Below, piece after piece: positions 50,836 to 59,603 of a DNA stretch of 64,000 bases (within the stretch, counting starts at the first letter, position 1; every line of letters begins with the position of its first letter). The stretch lies in NCBI GenBank assembly GCA_965119685.1, contig OZ221971.1, positions 2,232,001 to 2,296,000 on the forward strand. The letters run 5' to 3'. This stretch comes from Merdibacter sp965119685. GTDB lineage: Bacteria > Bacillota_I > Bacilli_A > Erysipelotrichales > Erysipelotrichaceae. The notes under the pieces are model-generated. The model searched no databases. It was given only the letters and a program-made list of their open reading frames with translations, and was not told the origin of the DNA. The position numbers were made by a program, and so were the translations under genes.

Positions 50836-51807
50836 ATGAAAGCACAGATTATAGAACAGATTGAAAAAGTTATGCGGTTGCATCTGTCAGATGCGCAGAT
50901 GCAACTGCTACATAAAACGTTGAATGCAATCATCCCTAATGCGGAGGAAAATTCAACAGAAGAGAAACAACCAGATTATATTCAATTTTTTCTGGCTGCC
51001 AAGCGCGTTGAGGGGTGTTCAGATAAAACGATTCGTTATTATGAATCAACAATACGAAATGTGATAGCTGCAATAAATAAGTCGCCGGACTGCGCAACAA
51101 CAGATGATATCCGTCTGTACTTGGACGAGTATCAGCAGAAAAGCGGTGCCAGCAAAGTCACAATTGATAATATTCGCAGAATTTTATCAAGCTTCTTTTC
51201 GTGGTTGGAGGATGAAGATTATATCGTCAAAAGTCCGGTGAGAAGGATTCATAAGGTGAAAACCTGCAAGACAGTAAAAGAAACCTATACAGATGAGGCT
51301 CTTGAAATTATGAGAGATAGCGCTGATTGTGTAAGGGACCTGGCTATTATTGACATGCTTGCATCTACGGGTATGCGCGTTGGAGAGCTGGTGAAATTGA
51401 ATAAGGCTGATATTGACTTCCAGAACCGCGAGTGTGTAGTTCTCGGTAAAGGCAATAAACAGCGCAAGGTGTATTTTGATGCCCGCACTAAGATACATTT
51501 AAAAAAATATCTGGATTCACGATGCGATGACAATGAAGCGCTATTTGTTTCTCTTCAAAAGCCTTATAACAGATTGCAGATAAGCGGCGTGGAAATCAGG
51601 CTGCGTGAGCTTGGCAGAAAGCTTAATCTAAACAAAGTACATCCGCATAAGTTCAGAAGGACGCTGGCAACAATGGCAATTGATAAAGGTATGCCTATAG
51701 AGCAGGTACAGCAGCTTCTGGGCCATCAGAGCGTGGACACTACGTTGCAGTACGCTATGGTCAACCAGAATAATGTGAAGGCGTCTCATAAGAAATATAT
51801 AGGATAA
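50836..51807 (+). CDS. Tyrosine recombinase within the type I R-M locus
   Basis: The 323-aa protein has a SAM-like core-binding domain (~50-140, 'YIQFFLAAKRVEGCSDKTIR') and a catalytic domain: Arg in 'LASTGMRVGELVKLNKA' (~178), Lys in 'VLGKGNKQRKVYFD', 'HPHKFRRTLATMAI' (H-x-x-R, ~274) and 'LLGHQSVDTTLQYAMV' (His and nucleophile Tyr, ~310). It resembles XerC/D-like recombinases that shuffle hsdS genes. It is flanked by hsdR and a silent hsdS array, with an imperfect GTTGGT/ACCAAC inverted repeat around its ribosome site. Confidence 0.92.
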   Translation: MKAQIIEQIEKVMRLHLSDAQMQLLHKTLNAIIPNAEENSTEEKQPDYIQFFLAAKRVEGCSDKTIRYYESTIRNVIAAINKSPDCATTDDIRLYLDEYQQKSGASKVTIDNIRRILSSFFSWLEDEDYIVKSPVRRIHKVKTCKTVKETYTDEALEIMRDSADCVRDLAIIDMLASTGMRVGELVKLNKADIDFQNRECVVLGKGNKQRKVYFDARTKIHLKKYLDSRCDDNEALFVSLQKPYNRLQISGVEIRLRELGRKLNLNKVHPHKFRRTLATMAIDKGMPIEQVQQLLGHQSVDTTLQYAMVNQNNVKASHKKYIG

Positions 51808-51810
51808 ACC

Positions 51811-52916
51811 AGTCGCAATTTATCGAGATGTTTGGTGATCCTGTGGACAATCCAATGGGCTGGCCTTTACGTAAACTTTCTGATGTTGTCAAGGTTGATG
51901 GAACGATGACGAAAGAATACGAGAAATATGCAGACTATCCACACATTGGAATTGATAGCATAGAGAAAAATACTGGTATTTTGTCTGGTTATCGTACCGT
52001 TCAGGAAGATAATGTTATTAGCCCTAAGTACTACTTTGGTCCTCAGCATATCCTGTATAGCAAGATTAGACCGGCATTGAACAAAGTAGCACTTCCGGAT
52101 TTCGAAGGACTCTGTTCAGCAGACTGTTATCCTCTATTAGTTACGGGGATGTGCGATAGAAAATTCTTGGCGCATGTGATGAGATCCGATTATTTTCTTG
52201 ACTATGTGCTTTCATATAGTGGAAGATCTCAAATGCCTAAGGTAAACAGAAAACAGTTGGAGGGATTCTCATTCCCTTGCCCACCAATAGAACTTCAAGA
52301 AAAGTTTACGGTTTTGATTGACCAGAGCGATAAATCAAAATTTACTGGTTTCAAATCGCAATTTATCGAGATGTTTGATAAACCAGAGTATGGTTTTAAA
52401 GAGATACCAATTATTGATGCTTGTTCATCGAAAAATGATATAAAGTGTGGACCGTTTGGAACACAGTTAAAACAATCTGAATACACAGAGTCTGGTGTGG
52501 CGATTTGGGGAATACCACAAATCAATTCTGAATTTTCGATTAAGCCAGATGCATATGTAACAGCAGAGAAAGCTATCCAGCTTGAAAGCTATTCTTTGAT
52601 TTCAGGGGATATAGCAATGTCCAGGAAGGGAAATGTTGGGCAATGTGCAATTTATCCAGAAGGATTTTTACCTGGAATAATTGCATCAGATGTTTTAAGA
52701 ATTCGTATTGATCAAACAAGGCTCTTGCCTCGCTTTATGCAATACCAATTGCATCATAGTGATCAAGTTCGTCAGCAGATATTAAAAGTTAGCAATGGTG
52801 CTGTAATGGCAGGAATTAATGTTACAAAACTTAAAGCAATAAAGGTTTTTATTCCACCAATGGAACTACAAGAAACATTTGTTGAACTTGTTAAACAGAG
52901 CGATAAATCAAAATAA
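51811..52916 (+). pseudogene. Promoterless hsdS cassette array (two TRDs)
   Basis: The frame begins at repeat R copy 2 just after the recombinase stop, without a start codon of its own (the ATG 51828 is inside SQFIEMFG). It encodes TRD-a (GDPVDNPMGWPLRKLSDVVK to 'CPPIELQEKFTVLIDQSDKS'), repeat R copy 3, then TRD-b (KPEYGFKEIPIIDACSSKND to 'IPPMELQETFVELVKQSDKS') and stops. It is a store of alternative specificities, in the same direction as the active gene. Most known silent hsdS copies are inverted, so exchange here must differ (excision or unequal crossover). Confidence 0.88.
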
Positions 52917-52942
52917 ATACTTAAGATGGAGGTGATTTGTTA

Positions 52943-54829
52943 ATGGCTTATACAGATTTTAAGATCTATTTTCAAGATAAATATTCCGATATGCTGGCAG
53001 AGGCAATTCAGACTTTTGTCAATAAGCATCATGATGGGATAGGGTTTCATGGAATCAATGTCCTGTCTATAGCAGACCAGAAAGTTGAAAATATTGAGGT
53101 GAAGTCACTTGCATGCCATGAGGACGGCATTGGTGACTTGCTTCGCATGGAAGTAAGAACAGCGGCGGATATTGTCGAAATGAGTCTTGGTACAAAAGCA
53201 ATAGAATCTGGTCGAAAAACCAGATGGTTTATTGTGCATGTAACTGCGGAGCTTCATCATGGCCTTCATGACGTTAAAGTATTTAGAACAGAAGAAAATT
53301 ACTATGGAGAGTTTGATCCAGAGGGAGCTTTGGACGCATATATGATTCCATATATAAGCACTGCTGACCTCGAAGATATTGCAGATGACTTTTTTGAACG
53401 TTACTGTTTGGATGCTATCTACAATGAATGGCAACTTCCTTATAGCCATATTATGCGCAAAATGGGAATCCAGGCAGTGGAATCAAATCTCCCTGATAAC
53501 GTATTTGGGCGCATATACTTTAAGCCTACAACAATAAAGTATTGGCGTAATTATTACCCTTTACCTAAAACAGAAATAGAAAGTGAAGTCCCTGCAGGAA
53601 CGTTGGTAGTAAATAGACAGCATCACTTTTTGGACAATTTCGGAAGTTCATTAAACACTATTGCTCACGAGCTTGTTCACTGGGATTTACATCAAAAGTT
53701 TTTTGAGATACTTGCTTTATTGGATGAGAATGCAAATCAATTATCGTGTGAAGTTGTGCCTGAAATCCCGTCAGAGGGCATGACCGGAATACAAAAAGCA
53801 ATATGGTGGGCAGAATGGCAAGCCAATAACCTGGCACCGAGAATTGTGATGCCGAGAACTATATTCTTGGATGCTCTTCAGGATTGTTATGATGATAACT
53901 TTTCACCGGTGTTTTACCAGGGAGAGTATTTGGAAACTGCATTGGAAAAGATAGCCAAACTGTTAGGCGTTTCTAGGTATGAAGCCAAAGTAAGGGCAAT
54001 ACAACTTGGAATAATGGAGGCAGAAGGAACTTTCTTGTATTCTGATAAGTTCTATGTGTACCCGATTTCCTTTAAAAGGCATTCATTAAGCAAAAACCAA
54101 ACCTATGCAATTGATAGAAAGAGCTATGAACGTTTGTTGAATACAGATACTGAATTTGCCTCTCTCATCGAACAGAGCTTATTTGTTTATGCAGAATGTT
54201 TTGTTGTTTTGAATGATCCGCTGTATGTAGAACCGTCACAAGATCACTTTATGAAGGGTGAGCTTGTACTGACTACATATGGTAGAGATAATGCTGATGA
54301 GTGTTGTATGATATTCGAGAGAAGCTTTCAGTCGGATGAAAGTTATAACTTTGAATATTACGGCCAGTGTTATTTGTCTAAGGAGCTAACCGATAGTATA
54401 CTGGTTGAGACTAAACGCGCTGATGACCTAAGTAACCAAAATGTTGAAGAAAGAGCGAAAACAAGCAAAAAATTAAAAGCTGAAGGCAGCAGCTTTATGG
54501 AGATTATGCGAGATTTACCAAGTTCTTTTTCCGGCACATTTAATGCTCATATGAAACGAAGTAAAAAGGATGACGGGAAGAAAATGACAAACTTGCAAAT
54601 GTCGATAGAGACCGGTCTTTCAGAAGATTACATTGCAAAGCTCAGAAAAGAAGAAGTACAGAATTTGAGTATCGGAACGGTATGCGCGCTTTGTATGGGA
54701 CTACATCTGCCACCATGCTTTAGTAGAGATATGATAAGAAAATCAAGAACAGGATTTCCATATAATGAAGATGGGTATTATCAGGAGTTGAACTGGTTCA
54801 TATGGAGGATGTTCAGGAGCCGCCTGTAG
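52943..54829 (+). CDS. ImmA/IrrE-family metallopeptidase with C-terminal HTH
   Basis: The 628-aa protein (ATG 52943, after GGAGGTG) has 'LNTIAHELVHWDLHQKFF' near residue 240, the HExxH zinc site, and 'WWAEWQANNLAPRIVMPRT' near 288 with the third ligand Glu. A large C-terminal part ends in an XRE-like HTH ('TNLQMSIETGLSEDYIAKLR', ~545). ImmA-type proteases cut repressors to switch mobile elements on. The last residues (IWRMFRSRL) read out of frame over a DUF4314 gene, so the natural C-terminus has been replaced by a junction near 54,785. Confidence 0.88.
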   Translation: MAYTDFKIYFQDKYSDMLAEAIQTFVNKHHDGIGFHGINVLSIADQKVENIEVKSLACHEDGIGDLLRMEVRTAADIVEMSLGTKAIESGRKTRWFIVHVTAELHHGLHDVKVFRTEENYYGEFDPEGALDAYMIPYISTADLEDIADDFFERYCLDAIYNEWQLPYSHIMRKMGIQAVESNLPDNVFGRIYFKPTTIKYWRNYYPLPKTEIESEVPAGTLVVNRQHHFLDNFGSSLNTIAHELVHWDLHQKFFEILALLDENANQLSCEVVPEIPSEGMTGIQKAIWWAEWQANNLAPRIVMPRTIFLDALQDCYDDNFSPVFYQGEYLETALEKIAKLLGVSRYEAKVRAIQLGIMEAEGTFLYSDKFYVYPISFKRHSLSKNQTYAIDRKSYERLLNTDTEFASLIEQSLFVYAECFVVLNDPLYVEPSQDHFMKGELVLTTYGRDNADECCMIFERSFQSDESYNFEYYGQCYLSKELTDSILVETKRADDLSNQNVEERAKTSKKLKAEGSSFMEIMRDLPSSFSGTFNAHMKRSKKDDGKKMTNLQMSIETGLSEDYIAKLRKEEVQNLSIGTVCALCMGLHLPPCFSRDMIRKSRTGFPYNEDGYYQELNWFIWRMFRSRL

Positions 54830-55200
54830 GCACCAAAGGTACCGTTACAGGTGTTGATGATATAGGCAGCATTATGGTGGCATGGGACAACGGTTCCGGA
54901 CTGAACGTTGTTTATGGAGAAGATAGCTGCAGAAAGATAAGTGCAGACAGTAAACCTTGTTCGTGGAAGGAAGGCTCGATTGGGATTCCGAAAAAGGATG
55001 GAGGCAAGAAAATTATTCATTACCGCGTAAAGGCAATGGCTGAAGCTGACAACACCGGAATTAACAACGGTAAGATTTCAAAGCTGACGCTTAGGATGAA
55101 CGGAGAGTTCATTGCGAAATACGATGGTACTTGGGAGATTGAGCCCGCCTGCCAAGAAGCAGCGCTTGCGCTTTGCATTTTGTTAAACAACTACAACTAA
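54790..55200 (+). pseudogene. DUF4314 fragment joined to a second small phage domain
   Basis: From ELVHMEDVQEPPVGTKGTVT and 'GSGLNVVYGEDSCRKI' it is a DUF4314 protein lacking its first ~25 residues. The remaining part (GSIGIPKKDGGKKIIHYRVK, 'NGKISKLTLRMNGEFIAKYD') resembles a small phage domain often found beside terminase genes (I think DUF7678). No ribosome site precedes ATG 54802. It is the left edge of a decayed prophage related in gene content to the 1-33 kb one. Confidence 0.75.
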
Positions 55201-55269
55201 AAATAGAAAAGGAATGACAGGGCCATAGGGCTCTGTTTTTCGTTACGCAAAAAAATAGAGGTGATTGCA

Positions 55270-55371
55270 GTGGCAAAGAAAGGATACACTCCTACAAAGT
55301 TCATGGCAAAAGACAGCTTCTATGATGAAGATACCGCTGATTTTGCTGTGATGTTTAGTGAACGATTATAA
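55270..55371 (+). pseudogene. Large terminase N-terminal stub
   Basis: Thirty-three codons from GTG 55270 (AGAGGTGATTGCA upstream) read VAKKGYTPTKFMAKDSFYDE and 'DTADFAVMFSERL', then stop. This aligns with the TerL start at 12252 (KYKPTKFMAKTSHYDKDAAD, YAVMFIESL). The rest of the gene is gone, proving a deleted prophage here. Confidence 0.85.
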
Positions 55372-55645
55372 CAAAATGTTTGGAAAAGGTGGATACTATA
55401 CGCATTGCAGAGAACGATACGACTTGATAATTAATAAACCAGAAAAAATAAAAAGTTTCATTAATGAAGCAGATGACATATCTGTTCATATGTTATTTAT
55501 TTCCTCTAAGCCGATAGAAATAGAATTTCAAGATACTGATGGGATAGTGACGTTTTTATCTCTTGAGATTTTTGAAAAGTATTTAAAGGGCAATTTGATT
55601 AGCGAAGATGGATTATCGGTTGTGCGTCCTGTGCACGTGCTCTAA
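55358..55645 (+). CDS. Hypothetical 95-aa protein
   Basis: The frame (GTG 55358 or ATG 55376) encodes a plausible small protein (YYTHCRERYDLIINKPEKIK, 'FISSKPIEIEFQDTDGIVTF', 'LSLEIFEKYLKGNLI') with alternating strands and helices. It overlaps the terminase stub, so its true start may have been lost in the same deletion. The family is not recognised; it could be an immunity or remnant protein. Confidence 0.5.
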   Translation: MNDYNKMFGKGGYYTHCRERYDLIINKPEKIKSFINEADDISVHMLFISSKPIEIEFQDTDGIVTFLSLEIFEKYLKGNLISEDGLSVVRPVHVL

Positions 55646-56213
55646 CGTGAAACATGACTACTATATAACGATAACAAAAGGCAACCGTTAAAACGTGCTC
55701 GATATGTTTGGGCATACGGACAGAGTAGTAAAAACTACAAAGACGTACTTCCTGTCGTATCGAGCCATGTGGAGAGCGTGGTTTTGATGTCAAGGAAAGA
55801 CACATAACAGTCCCGAAAGCCCTTGATTTCAGGCACTTACCGACTTCCATCAATAATAAAGGAGACGATGGATACTCACAGATTTTCGGACATATTTCCT
55901 CAGATCGAAATCTTGAAACGATGAGCGATTTGCCCGTACTCTATATAAGCAGCAGCAAAGATGTTGACCTGTTCCCGCTGCAACGCCGATTCATCGCCTA
56001 AGACACGTCATTGTAAACAAGTCACAGCCATGCGGCCATAGAGAGGCTCCATTCCCACTCCCAAATGTAATCGTGTATATATCACATTTTTTCGCGCTTG
56101 CCACTCCCTCAGCCCTTTAAAACAGAGAACCCATAGCTTTACCGTCTTGTAAATGACCCGCCCCTCCATCCGATCTCATCCAATATATTTGGCATTGGGC
56201 ATTTTTCCCCACT
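55646..56213. other. Degraded stretch, no intact gene
   Basis: I see no intact gene in these 568 bases. Reading across 55622-55690 gives C-V-L-C-T-C-S-N-V-K-H-D-Y-Y followed by a stop, faintly like the Cys-rich start of ISL3-family transposases, but several frames would be needed. It probably holds transposase debris left by the second prophage decay. Confidence 0.35.
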
Positions 56214-57026
56214 TTAAATGATGATGACATTTTCTGCACGCTTTTTATAATTCTTTTCCAGCATAGCCACATGAGAAAGGAAATCGGCATCCTCAAAATA
56301 TTTGGCATGACTAGGACAGCATCGGACACAAGCCTGACATTTTATACATAAACCGACAGCCTCCATAGTTTCCGCATCAATGCTCCCCATAGGACAAGCT
56401 TTTGCGCATAAGCCGCAATGGGTACACCTATCCACATCTGTATGAGGTCTTGCTTTCAGAAACTTTGCAGGAGTGCCATCCTCCTTCAACGGCGTGTAAT
56501 AGGCGCCCAATTCACGATGATCTATCTCTAGAAACATCTTTTTGTCTTCTATTAATTTTTGCACCGCTTTAGAAATAAAGCCGGAAATTTCATCCAAATC
56601 ATCTTCATCTGGCCGCCCGGCGCCGATATGATCTGAAAAGGCATGCCGTCCGGCAAAAGCCGCCGCTCCTACAATCCGAAACCCGTTATCCTCCATCAAA
56701 ATCATTAACTCCCTTAAGCTTTCGCCCGAACTGCGGTTGCCAAAAACGCAAATGGGAATTGCCGGTGTTCCTGCACCCCAAATGTTAGCCTTATATTCCG
56801 GAAGCAGTTTATTAGGCAGACGTCCTGCATATACAGGAGACGCCATCACCACCAATTCATCCTCACTAAAATGATATTCCTTACAGCGGTTTTCCGGTTT
56901 TGTAAGGTCGAAAAATGTGCACTCTGTGTTCAATTTTTCAGATAATTTTTTTACCGCAAAACGGGCAATCCTCTCCGTCCCTCCGGTAGGACTAAAATAA
57001 AGAGCGCACACTCTTTTAACATTCAT
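56214..57026 (-). CDS. EFR1-type flavodoxin-ferredoxin protein
   Basis: From ATG 57026 (MNVKRVCALYFSPTGGTERI) the protein is 270 aa. The first 160 residues are flavodoxin-like with the FMN loop SPTGGTE and 'VVMASPVYAGRLP'. Two [4Fe-4S] motifs follow: 'CTHCGLCAKACP' (~193) and 'CIKCQACVRCCP' (~217). Such proteins carry electrons in anaerobes. It is a single gene, flanked by AT-rich sequence, and appears to be host backbone. ATG 57047 would add seven residues. Confidence 0.9.
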   Translation of the reverse strand: MNVKRVCALYFSPTGGTERIARFAVKKLSEKLNTECTFFDLTKPENRCKEYHFSEDELVVMASPVYAGRLPNKLLPEYKANIWGAGTPAIPICVFGNRSSGESLRELMILMEDNGFRIVGAAAFAGRHAFSDHIGAGRPDEDDLDEISGFISKAVQKLIEDKKMFLEIDHRELGAYYTPLKEDGTPAKFLKARPHTDVDRCTHCGLCAKACPMGSIDAETMEAVGLCIKCQACVRCCPSHAKYFEDADFLSHVAMLEKNYKKRAENVIII

Positions 57027-57555
57027 ATCATTCTCCCCCTTTATCAAACGGATACCTTTTCGCCGCTTGTATATTTGCTTACGTCACCATCATAACACAA
57101 ATATAAACCGCTATCTATCTTTCTGTGGTTTGCTTAATCATCCTATCTCTATCAATTCATTTTATCTGCGGCTTTCTCTCCTGCTTACAGAAGAAACTTT
57201 GATATTTCATGTCCTATGAAACGGACAGCGTCTCCCCTTCGATTTAAGAAATGTTGTCTCCCTTTCCTTCTTTTCATCGATTTCAAAAATGCTAGAAAAC
57301 AGATTTTCTTTCTTTCCTACCACAGAACAGCGATCTGCAAGGAACTTTCGACAAACAGCGATCGCCATTCCCTTATTTAAGTCCAAACCAAATATCCTAT
57401 TGTTTCTTCAAAAAACAAAACAGGAATGGCCTGAGATATCATGATCCCATTTCGCCGTTCCTGTTTTCTTTGTTGATCGCTGATTTTTTTGGTAATTTAA
57501 ATTACCTTTTTTTGCTCAGTGATGCACCCCACGCTTGCTGGCGATGCAAAGCGCA
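57027..57555. terminator. Intergenic region with bidirectional terminator
   Basis: The 529-base gap has AAAACAGGAA (57417-57426) pairing with TTCCTGTTTT (57458-57467), and inner partial pairing (TGGC/GCCG). T-rich sequence follows on either strand, so it can terminate the aconitase transcript. The rest is AT-rich with no gene I can support. Confidence 0.6.
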
Positions 57556-59487
57556 TCACTCGCTCTTTTGCTGCTGACGAATCAAGTTCAGCGTCCCGCC
57601 CGCTTTCAGCGTCTCAATATCCAGCGCGCTGAGGTCATATCCTACGTGAAACACAGTCTGCTTCGTCCGGTTTGTCACCTGCAGCGTGCCCCCCGGCGTC
57701 AACGCACAGACATCCTCCATCACCAGCTCATCCATCTCATCGATCCCCTCATAATCCGCTTCATCGATGAACGTGAGCGGCAAAATACCGAAATTGATCA
57801 GATTTGCCTTGTGAATGCGGGCAAAGCTCTTGGCGATGACCGCCTTAATCCCCAAATACATCGGCGCTAAAGCCGCATGCTCCCGACTGGAGCCCTGACC
57901 GTAGTTATGCCCGGCGATGATGAATCCGCCGCCGTTTTTCTTGCAGCAGTCATGAAAATCCGCTTTGTTGTTCATAAAGACAAAGGTGCTGATCTTCTCG
58001 ATGTTGGAACGATACGGCAGCACCTTCGCGCCAGCCGGAGCGATATGATCGGTCGTAATATGATCGCCGACCTTAATCATCACCTTTTTATCCAGCGTAT
58101 TCTCCAACGGCGTGTTGATCGGCAGCGGGCGGATATTCGGTCCGCGGACGACCTTGGCATCCTTCGCCTCTTCCTTTGACAAAGGCGCGACGAACATCGC
58201 GTCATCGATACGCATCTGTGATGGCTCCTTTGGTTCCTCATACGTTGCAGCTAACGGCGAATGCAGCTCTCCGTATATGGCACTGAGAGCCGCCGTCTGC
58301 GGTGATACCAGACAAACCTTAGCGCTCAGCGTACCGCTTCTGCCATAAAAATTGCGGTTAAACGTGCGCAGAGACACCGCATCGCTGATCGGCGACTGTC
58401 CCATGCCGATGCACGGACCGCAGGTGCACTCCAAAATACGAGCACCTGCCGCAATGAGGTCGCTCAGCGTGCCGTTTCTTGAAAGCTCCATAAAAATCTG
58501 GCGGGAACCCGGAGAAATCGTCAGCGACACATCCGGATGCACGTGCTTTCCCTTTAACAAATTGCCGACCGACACGAGATCATGATAGCTGGAATTCGTA
58601 CAGCTGCCGATGCAGACCTGATCGATCTTCATCCCTTCGACCTCTCTGACCGTACATACATGATCCGGTGAATGCGGCAGGGCGATCATCGGCTCCAGCT
58701 GAGAAAGATCGATGGTGATGACCTGCTCGTAGCACGCATCATCATCCGCCTGCAATTCCTCATAGTCCTGTGCTCTTCCCTGCTGCTTTAAAAAGGCCAG
58801 CGTTTGGGCATCGCTTGGAAACAGCGAAGAAGTCGCACCCAGTTCCGCTCCCATGTTGGTGATCGTCGCACGCTGCGGTACGCTTAAACCGGCAACCCCC
58901 TCTCCGAAATATTCCATGACACAGCCGACGCCGCCTTTGACGCTGAGCTGCTGTAACAGCTTAAGGATAATATCCTTTGCGCTGACCCCCTTGCGCAGCG
59001 TATTCGTCAATTCAACGCCGATCACCTTAGGCATACGCAAGTGAAACGGACGCCCTGCCATCGCACAGGCAACATCCAAGCCGCCCGCACCGATCGCCAG
59101 ACATCCGATCCCGCCTGCAGTCGGCGTATGCGAATCAGAGCCCAGCAGCGTCTTGCCCGGCTTGGCGAAACGCTCCAGATGCACCTGATGACAGATTCCG
59201 TTGCCCGGGCGGGAAAACAGCACGCCGTGCTTTTGCGCAACCGTCTGCAAATACTTGTGATCGTCGGCATTCTCAAAACCGCTTTGCAGCGTATTGTGAT
59301 CGACATAGCTGACGCTCAGCTCCGTTTTCACCTGCTCGACCCCCATCGCTTCCAGCTGCAAGTACGCCATCGTCCCCGTCGCATCCTGCGTCAGCGTCTG
59401 ATCGATCGTAATCGCAATCGGTTCTCCACAGACACAGTTTCCTTCCCGAAGGTGACGGCGAATCAGTTTTTCCGTTAAATTCGGCAT
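57556..59487 (-). CDS. Aconitate hydratase
   Basis: The 643-aa enzyme (ATG 59487, MPNLTEKLIRRHLREGNCVC) interconverts citrate and isocitrate. 'LLGSDSHTPTAGGIGCLAIG' and 'QVCIGSCTNSSYHDL' with 'ILECTCGPCIGMGQSPISDA' give the three Fe-S cysteines, and 'GHNYGQGSSREHAALAPMYL' is the swivel-domain active loop. The length is that of the single-chain, short bacterial aconitase. It diverges from citrate synthase with a shared palindrome between, so the three-step route to 2-oxoglutarate is co-regulated. Confidence 0.95.
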   Translation of the reverse strand: MPNLTEKLIRRHLREGNCVCGEPIAITIDQTLTQDATGTMAYLQLEAMGVEQVKTELSVSYVDHNTLQSGFENADDHKYLQTVAQKHGVLFSRPGNGICHQVHLERFAKPGKTLLGSDSHTPTAGGIGCLAIGAGGLDVACAMAGRPFHLRMPKVIGVELTNTLRKGVSAKDIILKLLQQLSVKGGVGCVMEYFGEGVAGLSVPQRATITNMGAELGATSSLFPSDAQTLAFLKQQGRAQDYEELQADDDACYEQVITIDLSQLEPMIALPHSPDHVCTVREVEGMKIDQVCIGSCTNSSYHDLVSVGNLLKGKHVHPDVSLTISPGSRQIFMELSRNGTLSDLIAAGARILECTCGPCIGMGQSPISDAVSLRTFNRNFYGRSGTLSAKVCLVSPQTAALSAIYGELHSPLAATYEEPKEPSQMRIDDAMFVAPLSKEEAKDAKVVRGPNIRPLPINTPLENTLDKKVMIKVGDHITTDHIAPAGAKVLPYRSNIEKISTFVFMNNKADFHDCCKKNGGGFIIAGHNYGQGSSREHAALAPMYLGIKAVIAKSFARIHKANLINFGILPLTFIDEADYEGIDEMDELVMEDVCALTPGGTLQVTNRTKQTVFHVGYDLSALDIETLKAGGTLNLIRQQQKSE

Positions 59488-59521
59488 ATTCCTTCCTCTC
59501 CTCTCTGAAATCTCCACCGCT

Positions 59522-59574
59522 ATTATAACATAAGATGGAAAAAGTTTCATAATTTATGAAAAATATGATATAAT
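59522..59574. promoter_or_regulatory. Divergent promoters and palindromic operator of the citrate branch
   Basis: TTTCATAATTTATGAAA (59545-59561) is a perfect 8+1+8 palindrome. A TATAAT at 59569-59574 serves the citrate synthase operon and TATAAT on the minus strand (59527-59522) serves aconitase. The palindrome occupies both -35 areas, so one regulator could control both directions. Confidence 0.72.
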
Positions 59575-59603
59575 TGTAAAATCAGTGAAAGGGAGTGAAA
59601 AGA

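Noticed and set aside
55646..56213. A transposase gene (ISL3-like)
   Set aside because: Only a faint Cys-rich start is visible and multiple frame changes would be needed; no ends or inverted repeats found.
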